Assembly: GCA_947683625.1 (NCBI GenBank) | Contig: CANTUR010000066.1 | Coordinates: 6,942,501-7,006,500 of the forward strand | From: Mallotus nudiflorus | Taxonomy: Eukaryota; Streptophyta; Magnoliopsida; Malpighiales; Euphorbiaceae | Direction: 5' to 3' | Length of the DNA stretch: 64,000 nucleotides | Shown here: in pieces, positions 35,032-47,015 of the stretch | How the letters are laid out: each line of letters opens with the position of its first letter | Position numbering within the stretch: position 1 is the stretch's first letter | Made by a program: the position numbers and the translations under genes | Notes under the pieces: generated by a model | What the model was told of the DNA's origin: nothing | Databases searched by the model: none | Seen by the model: only the letters and a program-made list of their open reading frames with translations

Positions 35032-35267
35032 CTCGGTTTCTCTAGAAATCCTAACTAGACAATCGGTGTTAGATTGTTTCCAATTGAAAGATTGATGTGG
35101 ATCTATATATACAACATTGAGGATCAGAAATATGCATGGCATGTATGCATGAGATGTAGGTGTAGGCGGTGAGGTTAGGCGCGTGGCCAAGTATTCAACA
35201 ACCACAACACTATATGAGCTCAAGGACCACTAGGAAATACAAAATAGGCTTAAGGCCTAAAATGGAG

Positions 35268-35279
35268 ATGGAGTCACCA
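35268..35279 (-). promoter_or_regulatory. E1 primer binding site
   Basis: Minus strand TGGTGACTCCAT, a few bases inside the 5' LTR end. E3 has TGGTGACTCCGTTGGGGA at 41526-41543 and E2 has TGGTGACT at 54258-54251. The shared TGGTGACTCC start fits a tRNA-Arg-type primer reported for Tat elements. Confidence 0.6.
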
Positions 35280-35997
35280 CCCTGATAAAGGCTAGGACAT
35301 ACTGTATAATACCTAGATTCCACATAAGTTCCCAGAAGTCGTCATTATAAATCAAGTTTGGAAACTAGGTATGGGCTTTTGTAATACCCACCTAACCTTG
35401 CAATTGGCCTCCATTTATGTTTCATACTTTATTACTTTGGATTATTAAATTATTTCCTTATTTTAACGCGGATTACAATCATTTCTAATTTTATATTTTA
35501 GTCCAAATTTGCACATTAGTCCCATTTCATGCTTATAGCTCGACATATAATACAAATAAAATAAATAATAATAATTTACAACCATACATTCCAAATGAAT
35601 AGGGGAAAGGATTAGGGATTACAATACTTTGTTCAAAGAAATATAAAATAAACCAAAAATATGCAAAATTAAAAATAATAATAAGCACACAAATATTTAA
35701 TTAAGCAAGATAATAAAATAATTGTATAAAGAAGACTGAAATACAGAAGTATGAAAATGCATAAAAAAAACAAATTATATAAGGATGAATATGTATAAGA
35801 TTCAAAATTATAGATCTAATAATTAAATATCAAATTAATATGATAAGTCAAATTAAAATGAAAAACGTACACCAATATTTTAAAAGAAATTAGAATCAAA
35901 TATATTTCAAAATAAAAGAAATAATCCCTTGTGATACAATTGTAAATTAAAGAAAATAAAATAAATAACTAATAATTTATTTAAAATAAAATAATAT

Positions 35998-36105
35998 CGT
36001 GACGCCTCTTTAAAGAGGCGACATCGCCTCTAGCAAAGGGTCATCACCTCGTTAAAAAGAGGTGTCACCTCTTTACGAAGAGGCGTCGCCTCTATAACCT
36101 AAAAA
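35998..36105. repeat. GAGGCG/CGCCTC palindrome cluster 3
   Basis: Contains an 18-bp perfect palindrome CGCCTCTTTAAAGAGGCG (36003-36020), GAGGTGTCACCTC (36059-36071) and GAGGCGTCGCCTC (36080-36092) within 100 bp of LTR b. Confidence 0.8.
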
Positions 36106-36504
36106 TGGGCTCAACATTATGGACTTGATCAAAATAGTAAAAAATAATAATAAACTATGTAAAAACCATGCAAATGCAATCAAAATTCATGTAAAATCTT
36201 AACTAATATACTAAATTTTAATTAACAAAACATACATAAATATTCCTACCATTTGTTTGATGAAGTGGTTGAAAAATGAACACATTTGGAGCACAAAAAT
36301 CTAATTATATGAATAGTGAAAATCGTGTATAAATATGAAATGAAACTAAACTTATGTAAAATTTTAAGTAACACACTAAATGGGGGCAAACAAAATAAAT
36401 GGAAATATTTTTGTCTTCCTTTTGATGAAGTAGTTGAAAGGAAAAAAAAGTTTTGAGCACAAAATTTTTTCCTTATGAATAGTGACACTAGTGAAAGCAA
36501 AGTG

Positions 36505-36580
36505 GAAACGCCTAATCAAAGAGGTGTCACCTCATCTCAAAGAGACGACGCCTCTATGATGAGGCACCACCTGAGTTGCC
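36505..36580. repeat. GAGGCG/CGCCTC palindrome cluster 4
   Basis: GAGGTGTCACCTC at 36521-36533 with nearby half-sites GACGCCTC and GAGGCACCACC. Confidence 0.7.
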
Positions 36581-37147
36581 TAAAATGGATTCAAGTTCAG
36601 ATAGAGTTTTAGATTCTAACTTAAAAACCAACTGATTTAAACAACTATAAACTTATGAATCAAAATAAGAAAGATCTTACATAAAACATAAAAGAAATAC
36701 TCAAGAACAAAGATTCTTACTAAAAATGAGTTTAATTTCCAAAAATTTTTGGCCCTAAAAAATCTGGATTTGATTTCTGCACCGTCTTAAATGCAAAAAC
36801 AACTTTTTCCTCTTCAAAATGAACTCCCTAATTTTTTAATCCCTTTTTCCTATCTTCTCTTCTCTCTTTTTTTGCACTCTCTATTTTCATCCTCTACTAG
36901 ACTAAAAGTCTAGCAGTCCCCTTAAAAAGTCATAAAAAAGTCTCGTCTTATATCCCCACTCTCTCTTTTTTAAAACCTCTCAAATTCCTAACCAAACCTC
37001 TCTCACCCTCTCCTCTATGCCTTTCATCATTCCCATGCTATTCTCTCTCATTTTCCTACTTTTTTTCTTATTTTTTATGTGTAGGAACATCTTAAACCCA
37101 AAGTAGGTGACTCCCAACTATTGTCATTAATGGCATCTAATGTTGCA

Positions 37148-37250
37148 AAGGGTGGCTGTGATGAGGTGCCAACTCTTTGATGAGGTGTCACCTCACCGAT
37201 GCCTAAGGTGAAGAGGCGACACCTTTTCATTGAGGTGATCACCTTTTCAC
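37148..37250. repeat. GAGGCG/CGCCTC palindrome cluster 5
   Basis: GAGGTGTCACCTC (37182-37194) and GAGGTGATCACCTT (37232-37245) with AGAGGCGACACC between them. Confidence 0.7.
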
Positions 37251-37539
37251 TAGGCCAAGTCTGGGCCTTTGGGCCAAAAGGCAATGGGCTTGGCATTTTA
37301 AGGCTTAAGCCTAGTGTTTTGGGTTGGACTTAGTGTTTGGGTTTACGAGTCTATTTTAAAGAGGTTTTGGGCTTTCCTTGCATTCAAAACTTGTACTTTT
37401 TCATCATTAGGCTTTTTTTATGGGCTAATCAAATTGAAGGTGTCCATAGTTTTCCCCCTTAGTTTTTTAAAAAGTGAATTTTCTAGAAACCAATTTTTTT
37501 AAAAAGTAATATGTGCACAAAATAGTAAAAGGGTAAGAA

Positions 37540-37956
37540 CGATGTACCTAACCTTCAAGCTTGACTCGGGTTGTTAGTCTTAGGAATTCAAATCTAGGAG
37601 GTCAAACTTTAACTCTGAAATGTGACCATGACCTCAAGTTTTCCTGGCCCGATCAGCCATTCATTATAAATTTATCATGAATCTCGAGCATGGCCCAATG
37701 TTCACTCAGTAGAGATAGAAGGGAAACATAGCCATAATCCTCAGGTTAAGCTAACACAATCAGCTACTCATTATAAATTTATCATAAATCTTGAGCATGG
37801 CCCAATCTTTACTCAGTAGAAAAGATAAAACGTAATCGTGTTCCTTGAGCATGGCCCAATCAGTTACTCATTAGAGTTTGTCATGAATCTTGAGCATGGC
37901 CTAATCTTCACTCAGTAGAAAAAGATGAAACATAACCATATTCCTTGAGCATGGCT
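37540..37956 (-). repeat. Tandem array of about 99-bp units in LTR b (first part)
   Basis: Units carry variants of 'gagcatggcccaatc', 'ttactcattata' and 'actcagtagaaaaagatg'. The array continues at 38745-39400 after the insertion and matches the array at about 20500-21110. Confidence 0.8.
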
Positions 37957-38744
37957 TATATAATGCAAATATGCATAGTTCTTTAGGGTAGTTTAGTTTT
38001 AATTTCATTTGATTTTTAGCTATATTTGTGTGTTTATTTAGTTATGCAAGTGTTATCTTTATTTCTTTTGTTCTTATGGTTAATTGTGTGTTTTATACAT
38101 GTTTTTAGGCTCAAATTGTGCATGGAAAGGACTTGGGATTGTTTAGAATGAAGTATGAAGCTTGTGAAGTCAAGTTGGAGATTTAGTAAAGAGTGCCTTG
38201 TCGTCACCATGGAACGAGTCGTGATAGAGACTATTGGTGATGAGTCGTCACTTGGTGCCGACTCATCACAAAAGTTTGATATGTTGAGCCTTAAAGATTG
38301 CCGACTTGTCACTTGGTGCCAAGTTATGACAGAGAGTATTGGTGATGAGTCATCATACAAAGATGAGCCGGCACCAATACACCCTTTCAACATATCCCTT
38401 CATTCTTGCATCCTTTCAAAGAGACACGTATTGTAGCCTTTATAAACATATAAATATGTGTGTTTGGCTCTATTTTAGGGGGATGAACAAGTATTATTAC
38501 TAAGTTTTAGTTTAGAAATCATTGAAAAAGAAAATCTAGTTTTAAAAAAGACTAATTTGAAGAAGACAAGGTCAAGAAGCAAGAGAGGATTATTCTACAT
38601 CAAGCAATTCTAGAAGACATAGTAAAGGGTTTTATTCACTCAATATCTTTCTATGTTTTGTTTAATCTTCTCTTATTGTTTCTTTATCATGTATTTGGCT
38701 AAGTCTTTGTATGAGAATTACAATGAAGAATTAAATAAGAACTA
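37957..38744 (+). mobile_element. Insertion of about 790 bp (possible solo LTR) within the LTR b array
   Basis: The regular repeat array breaks at 'catggctta' (about 37956) and resumes at 'ttcttcactcaatag' (about 38746). The insert lacks coding potential beyond one 93-codon frame without a domain. It carries a perfect 10-bp inverted repeat TGATGAGTCG/CGACTCATCA at 38238-38268 and a TTTATAAACATATAAATA run (about 38440). Ends and target duplication could not be fixed, so solo LTR is inferred. Confidence 0.45.
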
Positions 38745-39424
38745 TATTTTCTTCACTCAATAGAAAAAGATGAAATGTAACTATGCTCCTCGAGCATGGC
38801 CCGATCAATTACTCATTATAAATTGTTGTGAATCTCGAACATGGCCTAATCTTCTTTCAATAGAAAAAGATGAAGTGTAATCATGTTCCTCAAGAATGGC
38901 TTGATCAGTTACTCATTTTTTATCGTGAATCCCGATCATGGCCCAATCTTCACTCAGTAGAAAAAGATGAAATGTAATTGTGTTCCTCAAGCATGGCCTG
39001 ATCAATTACTGATTATAAGTTGTCGTGAATTCGGAGCCTAGCCTAATCTTCACTAAGTAAAAAAAAAGAAACATAATTGTGTTCCTCGAGCATGGCTTGA
39101 TTAGTTACTCATTATAAATTATTGTGAATCTCGAGCATGGACCAATCTTCACTCAGTAGAAAAAGATGAAATGTAATCATGTTCCTCAAGCATGGCTTGA
39201 TCAATTACTCATTATAGTTTTTCATAACACTCAGGTTTTCTTGGCCCAAGAGTTGCTCTGTAGAAGAGATGAAAATGTGACTATAATCCTTGGGTTTTCT
39301 TAGCTTGATCAACCACTCATTATAGTTTGTCATAAAACTCAGGTTTTCCTGGTCCAAGAGTTACTCAGTAGAGGAGAACGCACTTTAAGGATTCAAACCT
39401 GACTAGATGCCTCCTGAGATGCGT
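38745..39424 (-). repeat. Tandem array of about 99-bp units in LTR b (second part)
   Basis: Continuation of the array at 37540-37956, followed by the 'aggattcaaacctgactag' start of the 43-bp array, which is cut by E3 at 39425. Confidence 0.8.
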
Positions 39425-39673
39425 TGTAGACACCTAATTTTGGGATGATGAGTTATGGATGTGACAAAAGACTTGAATGATAAAAATGTCATGAATAGGT
39501 CTTTAATACTTGAACTTTGAAACTTCAGGGGTTTGATTCCATTTTTCAAAGAAAGAATTTAATGTTTTCATGGACTAAATTGCAATGCTTTTAAAGGATC
39601 TGATTGCAAAACTTAAATTCTTTTAAGGACCTTCTTGTAATTAAAAGTTAAAAAAAATTATTGGAATTACACT

Positions 39674-39735
39674 AATTCCGATCGGAATTACGCTAATTCC
39701 GATCGAAATTACACAATTTCGGTCGAAATTAGACC
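39674..39735. repeat. Short palindromes centred on CGATCG in the E3 LTR
   Basis: AATTCCGATCGGAATT (39674-39689) is a perfect 16-bp palindrome, followed by two imperfect versions (AATTCCGATCGAAATT, AATTTCGGTCGAAATT) about 20 bp apart. They lie about 150-200 bp upstream of the LTR TATA box. Confidence 0.85.
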
Positions 39736-39877
39736 TCTTTCATCCGATTCTTGAATCTTCCAAGAAAAATTGAGTCCTAATTAGTCTGAAATTCTCCTAA
39801 AATTATTTTAATAATTTTTTTAAGGAAATAGAAGTCTTTTAGGAATCAATTTATAACTAGGGTTTGAAGACGTGTCC

Positions 39878-39886
39878 CTATATAAG
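39878..39886 (+). promoter_or_regulatory. TATA box of the E3 5' LTR
   Basis: 'CTATATAAGG', followed about 25 bp later by a long GA-rich tract (39900-40030). The 3' LTR has the same arrangement at about 48429, with 'cctatataagaag'. Confidence 0.6.
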
Positions 39887-41525
39887 GAGTGTTTTGGCTC
39901 CTAAGAAAAGGGGAGAAAAAGGGAGGAGGATGAGAGGGAGAAAAAAAGAAAGGCAGAAAAAGAAAAGAGAAGAGGAAGGAATGAAAAAGAAAAGAAAGAA
40001 AAAAGAAAGAGGGGAAGAAAGGGAAGAAAAAAAAGCATCTATATTCTCTATAAAAAAATTCTTTTGCTCAAATAAAGATCTTTGGATAATTTTTGAAGAA
40101 CAATATTTAAAGACCAATCAAGAACTATGATTTTACAAAATTTGAGAAGCACTCCATTAAAATCATCCATAAGCATAATCTTCTCCTTATTTTATTTTAT
40201 TTGATTTATTTGATTTTATTGATTTTCAACTTTGTTTTATTATTGTTATAATTTTTTCACTAATCATAATTTTTATTCTTTTTTTATGGTGATTATGGGG
40301 GAAAACACATGATGATCATACTTGGAGAATCAAATCCATAAGAGATCCGTGGAATGCCATGGATAAGACATTATAGAGATATAGTTTCTAGGGTTTTTTT
40401 ATTTTTATTGCTTTATTTTATTTATAGTTTTTTGGGGTTGTATTAATTTTTATTATTATTTTCCATAGATTATTGTAATAGCCCCAATAGTGGAAATAGT
40501 AGAATTATGTGTGTGTGATTATGTTGATTAATTGGTTAGTAAAATTAGGGTTTCAATTGGATAATTAATTAAAATTAATGATGAGAGTAGATTAATTTAG
40601 GTTGCATGTTAATAAAAATTAGGGTTTTAAAAGGAATTAATTTTATTAGTTGTTTGATCTTTAATTTATTTGTTTGATATGTTTTGTTTTATTTTTTAGG
40701 CTTGTTTATTTATGTGTTTTAGGTCTTAAGCCCATATTAGACTCTAACCCATTTAAATTTAGGCTTTTTATGTTTAATTAATTAAAATACATTTTAGGCC
40801 CATAATTAATTAGATTTTAGGTTAGAGATAACTTAGGTCCATTTAGTAAATTAGATATAGGCCCGCCTAATTTAATTTAATTAATTAGACTTAGCCCACT
40901 TAATTTAAGCCTTTTCATAATTTGTAGATTTAAGATCATCTTAGAATTAAAACATGTAGAATTAGGCCAACTTAATTTAAATACTTCATAATTTGTAGAT
41001 TTAGGCCCATTTTTTAGAATTAAAATAAATAGACTTAGGTACAATTAATTAAAATTAAAATGAATTAGACCTTTTAGGCTCATTAATTAAAACATGTAGA
41101 TTTAGGTTATTTAATTAAAATTAATGTAGATTAGACTGACTTAAGGATTATATGTTTGATTAAATGCATTATTTATTTGTATTTTCATGACTGATTTTTC
41201 TTAGAGTTAATTGCTAGAATAGGGGTTTATATGAAATTGCATGTAAATAGAAGATAATATAGTAATTCATAAAGTAATTCTAAAAGAACACAAGACTGAA
41301 AGAAGTTGGTATTCCGTACTTAGAATCTCCTGGTTGTGGTGCTAGTTTTCTTTTAAGGAATCAAACCACCTTTTCGATTTGTCCCAATTATTACCCTAGG
41401 TGGCAACTCCTCATCTCCATGCCATGTCTTTATGATAGTGGTTAATGTGTTCTCTAGAGCCCTGAGCTCAAACAGTATTGCGATTGCTAAAATCTTGGAA
41501 ACAGGTAAAACCCCACCATCTAAAG

Positions 41526-41543
41526 TGGTGACTCCGTTGGGGA
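41526..41543 (+). promoter_or_regulatory. E3 primer binding site
   Basis: TGGTGACTCCGTTGGGGA directly after the 5' LTR, a tRNA-Arg-type site as in other Tat elements. Confidence 0.75.
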
Positions 41544-42511
41544 TAAGAGATACTGATTCTACTTGTGTTCTTTAGAATTATTTTATTCTTGCATTCATTC
41601 TGCATGTCCCTATTAACTGATGACGTTGGTTTATATTTTCATGATTCCACTAGCTTCATAGGATTGTAAATTGGCTAACCATCACTCTTAACCTTAACTT
41701 GGTTCAAGAGAGATTATCGGGCTCATGTAACTAGAGTCTATAACCCAAGTCCTTAAGGGGGGCAGTCTTCTCTCGAGTTTGCAAAGGATGTCAGGCCCTT
41801 TGACCTTGGCTTATGACTCAAGTCTTAAAGGAGGGCATCTTCTTAAAGGAACCTCAACCTTTTTTACTAGACCCTAACCATATATAATGGCTTAGTTATT
41901 TCCCTTAGGATTTACCCAAATTGCTTGTGAATGTTGCCATGAGGTATTTCTATCTATAAAGTCCCAAGCCCATACTTTAGAAGCCCATCAAGACTAATAA
42001 AGATTGGGCTATGCCTTTATACCTAGAAATGTTGTTTCTATATTTTACTATTTTAAGAGAGATTTGGCATGCGCATCGGTCCTTGATATCCCCTATTGAT
42101 ATTAAGACCAAGACTAAAAATCCTAGGAAAAAGACTCACCATTGAATACGTGTGTAGGAGGAATAAGGTTAGAAGGATGTATGTACACTGAACTTGACTT
42201 GTTACTTGCTACCTGTTGCATAGGACGTGCATCATGCATACATAGATACATGCATCTCATGCATCATACTAATAATTTGTCTTTCAGCCATTATAGATTC
42301 ATCTGGGTCTTCCTGTGTTTGGAGTCAAAAGGGTGGCAGACTAGTGAGAACTAATTTGAGTCCACAATCAATTATGAAAGATATCCTTAATAGACTGGAA
42401 AAGAGTCCCATCAATCCACTCTACCTAGAATTTGGACAATTGAAATAAGCTGAAGAAATGAAATAATAAGAAGGAGGAAACTAGACCCTAGAGGATGTCA
42501 AAAGAGCACTG
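41544..42511 (+). other. E3 5' untranslated leader
   Basis: About 970 bp between the primer binding site and gag. Short overlapping frames at 42142-42448 have no recognised domain. The region contains 'aagtccttaaggggggcag' type repeats near 41750 and 41830. Confidence 0.5.
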
Positions 42512-43862
42512 ATGGATGATATGAGAGCGATGATGCAAGATGAATTAAGACAGGCCTTGGCCGGATTGATGCCACCACCTACTACTATTGCACCTCCTAT
42601 TGCAGCCAATCCACTTATCATGACCAATCCACCTACTGTGGGTACACCACCTGCTAATAATGACAATGCTGGGGAAATGAAACTCGAGGATGTTAGGAGT
42701 TATATGGTTGAAAAGGCGAAAAGGGAATCACTTGAGCAAGTTCAAGAGCTGGAATCCAAGCAGATGAAAGCACTGACTCATAAAATGTCCAAGATGGAGG
42801 AATTGATGAGAGGACAGGGCACTGGATACTCATTTGACTTTGATGATATAATGCAATTCAGGGAGGACAAATTGCCTGACAAATTCAAGATGCCACAACT
42901 GTAGAACTTTGATGGTACTAGGGACCTGAGGATTCACCTTAGTCAATACATAACTACCATGAGCACTACTAAGGCTCCTTTGTCCATGGTTACCAAGCTA
43001 TTCGTACTGTCATTGGAGGGTATGGCTATCTATTGGTATTATAGGTTGGAAAAGTCTATCCGTTAAGATTGGAAAGAACTATGCATTGCTTTCCTAAAGC
43101 AATACGACTATAACACTAGGCTCGAAATGTCTATCAGGGATCTAGAACTGACTAAGTAGAAGCCCAATAAGTCCTTCTCGAATTTTCTAACCAAGTTCAT
43201 GAATAAGGTGGGACTAATGAAGAACAAGCTAGTTAAGAAGGATCAGGTTAGGATGATAGTCCAAAATGTGCTACCTAATCTGGTTGAGAGGCTACAAATG
43301 ATGAACCCTAAGCCATTTGTAGACCTTTATAATGATGGTTTGCAAGTAAAGGAAATCAAGAGTAAGAAAAAGAAGAGCTCCAGAGCCATTGGAGTAAGAA
43401 ACTATCCAACTGGGGGTACACATCAAAGAAGCACTAGCTGGATTATGGAAGTGCATGTTGTTCAACAACCAAGGAGATTCTCTAAATTTAACCAACCTTT
43501 GTCAAAAGTCCTAGAGCGCCTAATTCAAAAGGGCTTACTTCAACCTTTACCTAATCCAAACCCGCCAAACCTAAACACCCTAGGCTATAACCTAAACAGG
43601 CACTACAAATTCCATCAAAACCTCAAACACTCCACAGATAACTGCATTCACCTCAAACACAAAATCTAAAACCTTATAGACAATGGAAAGATCATAGACC
43701 TTGAAAGCCCAAGCACCAGAAATAATCCTTTCCTAAACTACTGAAATGTACCACCCCCAACTACCATGATGATTAACTTAGGAGTTAGTAAAGAAGAAGT
43801 GCTAAGCTCCTTTGAGGATCTAGACCTTAAAAGCAATGAGAAATCTCCTAATTCCCTTTAAA
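42512..43862 (+). pseudogene. E3 gag (degenerate, one frame with stops)
   Basis: A single frame runs the whole length. It opens MDDMRAMMQDELRQALAGLM, then a Pro/Thr-rich linker and a coiled-coil-like segment (KRESLEQVQELESKQMKAL). The capsid-like part has FDGTRDLRIHLSQYITTM, YWYYRLEKSI, AFLKQYDYNTRLEMSIRDLE and KSFSNFLTKFMNKVGLM. The end is Cys/His-bearing (YKFHQNLKHSTDNCIHLKHK) and then VPPPTTMMINLGVSKEEV, homologous to E1 gag. Six stops interrupt it, at least two where Gln is expected. Without protease or polymerase genes in the element, this protein alone could not replicate it. Confidence 0.8.
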
Positions 43863-44345
43863 GATAAAGAAATAGTTAAAGATTTACTGGGTCAGCCCTC
43901 GGGCAAGTTCGACTATAAAGTGTTTTACATTAAACCACTTTCTTTTAACATACCCTTCGAGTCAATTGTGCCTCCAGGATAGGGTGATGAGTTTAATACT
44001 GAGAAGCTACAAGAAAAGGAAGAAACATACATAGTGGAGGTATAGAAAGATAAAGTCATGGAGACAGTTTGCAAGAAAATACAAGAAAAATTATTATGTT
44101 AGCCGCCTGAAGGACAACCACCTTGAGATTTAGCATCCCTAGCATCTAGAATAGGAAATAAATTTTGTTATTATCTTCTTTAAATAAATTTTTTTGGTTC
44201 TAGTGATTGATGATATGAATTTTGATAATGCTTCCTTATGTAATGTACATCCTACTGGTACTATGCATTATGATATTGATTATATCTGCATGTTTGACAT
44301 AAATTCAATTCAATTAGATTCATTCAGTATGGGATAAATGAAAAT
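43863..44345 (+). pseudogene. E3 fragment of the gag-pol junction
   Basis: Short pieces match the region before RT in E1: LGQPSGKFDYKVFYIKPLSF (about 43890), and DDMNFDNASLCNVHPTGTMH followed by CMFDINSIQLDSFSMG (44205-44335). E1 has MFDINSIQTKSFNFG in the same place. RT should follow but a purine-rich run (44395-44500) begins instead. Confidence 0.6.
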
Positions 44346-46683
44346 TCAAAGAACATAAATATATCACATGATGTAACTTCTAAAGATAGGAAATTTGAGG
44401 AAAAAATAAAAAGAATAAAAAAGAGAAAAAAATAAGAGAGAAAAAGAAAAAAAGAATAGTAAGGTAAAAATTAGAGAGAAAAATTAGGACTGGCTGATAA
44501 TAGGAGTTGTATCATGTGATGTAATGAATGTTCTCATTTTTTCCCTAATGAATGATTAAAATTGAATTTGAAAATGTTCAAATATTTCATATTCGTCTAT
44601 ATCATACTGCATAAGTATCTGAATGGAAAAACAATACATAATAAAAGCTAAATTAGAGCTATAAGATCACTATATTAGTTAAGTTTTATTTTTTGCCACC
44701 CCATTGTAATTTTCCTTGTAAGCATAGCGTCCCCTTATACCATGAGAATTCAAGTGGCTCAGTAACTTCGTTGCAACCTATACCTGGTAACTGTCATCAA
44801 TTATTGCATCGGCATCAACCCTTATATTTAGCTCAAGAGTTCTTTGAAGTGCAAGTCCAATTAATTTCATCATCAAGAACTCACTTCAGTCAGTTTGCCC
44901 ACTCCTCTACATCCTCAATGCATGAGATTATAAATAATAGGGTTAATAAGTCGAAGGATCAATAATAACAACAAATGAACTTGGTCTCTTGCACACAAAA
45001 ATGAAAAAAAAGATTGCTAGAATAGCATGAATGAATCCATAATGGAAGTTAGGGGAAAAATATAGCTCTAGGGGAAAATTGCAAAACAGTAAGGCCACAT
45101 TCAAAGAGTGATGATGGATGCTGAAGTATAAGAGCTAGTACAAGAGATCTTGGGGCAAAAAGAAGCATACAAATACATTGGTTATCATACAATAAAAGCA
45201 ATTGCAAAAAGAAAAGTTCAACAGTGCATCGGTTAATCATAAGCTCCAGTGCTAGTCTATGGAGACTATTTTGTAGCTTGGTCATCAGTCTGATGAACCG
45301 TATCAGAAGCTCTGACATCAAAAGTACCAACAGTGAAGCATTTAATACTCAAGCTTATAGGCTATTAATGAGGCACCCCGTTCTCATACTCCAAACTGCA
45401 ATATAGCTCTATTCCAAACAGGAGACCTATTAAGATCATACATGTCATACATAACATGCATACACTTGCATACATTTGTTGTGAAATACTTGCTTTACAT
45501 AATAAAGTCTTTGAGCTTAGGCGGGATTGTGGAAATACTTTGCTACTAATATTCAAAATCACTATTGTATGAATGCAGAAAGTTAGTCAGAATGTGCACA
45601 TGGAAAGGAAAAGGGTAGCACTAACAAGGTGAACCTAATATTCAATGGGACTTTAGACCTCAGGAGTGTAAAGGGCCCATCCAGTAAGGGAATATTATCA
45701 GCAGTGATACTTGCAAAAGCATCATTCTAGCAACCTCAAGAGGCTAGATAGGATGTTCGGGCTCCTCAAACTTAGTATCCATCTCTATAATCTCGTTGAG
45801 AGCATCATCTGGAATATCTCTCCACAGCAGTTAGACCAGTGTATAGTATGAAATATAGTGATAAGAAGGTCCTATATGTTAGCAATACATTCGACGACCC
45901 TATAAAAGGGAAGAATATACTCAAAACTTGAAATGAATGCACTTTGAAAAATTATTTGATCATGAAATAAGATTTGTAACTCCTAGACCTTTTTTGTAGG
46001 AGATATCAAGAAGATGAATGAAGTCCTCCATCATAGCATTAATGGAATGGTGGAAATAAAAATGTATCCCAAAGCCACAACTTCAATGGTGGAGCATCAT
46101 GACCATGCGATTAGCGACAAATCTAAAAGGAAGAATGCAAAAAAGAATAACACTGCATTTTGACAAAATTTCTTCACTTATGAATAGACCATACTAACTT
46201 ATGGTATTTGTGCAGGGAAGAATAAAAGAGAATGAACAAGGTGAAAGGAACCAATATGTCAACAAGAATGGGAAAGTTGCAAATGCTAATCATTCATCAG
46301 AAGTATCATCTTGCATGGCAAACACTTATAAAGATAAAAAAGGAAGTAACAGAACTCTCTTTCCTTAAATTCTGTAATAAAGTACAATCTCAATCATAAA
46401 ATTCATAAATTGAAAGTAAATTCATCCATTTCATGAGATCATGTGCGAAAAGCCTATCTCATGAGTTTTGATCATAGTGGCTTTCTTTTATTAGCCTCAC
46501 AGAATTCAGATGAGTAGTTAATAGTTTTGTGCTGAGAGTTTATAAACTCTAATCAATTTAATGCTTTCTTTGTACCCAAATGAAGGGAAGAAAATGCAAA
46601 AACAAAATATGTGGACAAAAGCATAAATTGCTTGAATTTCAAAGTATCATTTCAGTCTTTTAAATAATAAATGTGCATATAAT
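44346..46683 (+). other. E3 non-coding internal region
   Basis: Purine-rich low-complexity DNA at 44395-44500, then AT-rich sequence. Frames at 44693-44965 and 45049-45330 show no domain. I see no gene. Confidence 0.45.
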
Positions 46684-47015
46684 CTACTCCAATACTCAAA
46701 AATGAGTACGAGTACAAATCCCTTGATGATATCCATGCTGAGTAATATAAGAAAGGCAAGGGAACACTAAAAGAAGAATAAAAAAAAGAGCAAGCATAAT
46801 TTACTCCAATGCTCAAATATGAGTAAGAGTATCAATATCAAACCTCTAACGGTATCTATGCTGAGTAATACAAGAAAGGCAGGGGAATACTAAAAGAGGA
46901 CCATGCCAAAAATTGCTCTATTTACTCTAATGCTCTATACGAGTATGAGTATCCAATGGACATTTCCAACGGTATCCATGCTGAGTAATATGGGAAAGGC
47001 TGGGGAATACTTGGA
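46684..47015 (+). repeat. E3 tandem array A: three copies of about 115 bp
   Basis: Copies begin near 46684, 46804 and 46922. Each contains a variant of 'ctccaatgctcaaa', 'gagtaagagtat' and 'atgctgagtaatacaagaaa', separated by less conserved linkers. Confidence 0.85.

Larger units (their letters stand above)
20267..35283 (-). mobile_element. Tat-lineage Ty3/gypsy element E1: internal region plus truncated 3' LTR
   Basis: Minus-strand order is primer binding site (35279), gag, protease, RT, RNase H, a second (archaeal-type) RNase H, integrase, then a long 3' region with two antisense gene relics, then LTR a. The gypsy order (integrase last) and the second RNase H identify the Tat lineage. All reading frames carry stops and shifts, and the RT is split by a 2.4-kb insertion. 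The 5' LTR is the copy starting at 35283. Confidence 0.8.
35283..39424 (-). repeat. E1 5' LTR (LTR b), main part, with nested insertions
   Basis: This long non-coding stretch begins at the E1 primer binding site. Its first about 600 bp match 54262-54886, the LTR beside E2. Its middle has three GAGGCG-palindrome clusters. Its outer part (37390-39424) matches LTR a at 20267-21120, including the about 99-bp repeat array. It is interrupted by an insertion at 37957-38744 and by element E3 at 39425, and resumes at 50098-50395 with the 43-bp array. Without the inserts it would be about 3.6 kb, which is plausible for Tat elements. Confidence 0.65.
39425..41523 (+). repeat. E3 5' LTR
   Basis: About 2.1 kb from TGTAGACACC to ...CCACCATCTA, then the primer binding site. 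It includes three spaced CGATCG-centred short palindromes (39674-39735), a TATA box (39878-39886), a GA-rich transcribed tract and a long 'ttaatttaa/taggcccat' repeat-rich second half. Confidence 0.85.

Noticed and set aside
39864..40130. Lys/Glu/Arg-rich ORFs on both strands (also 48399-48587)
   Set aside because: They are readings of the GA-rich tract in the E3 LTR and occur in both LTR copies.
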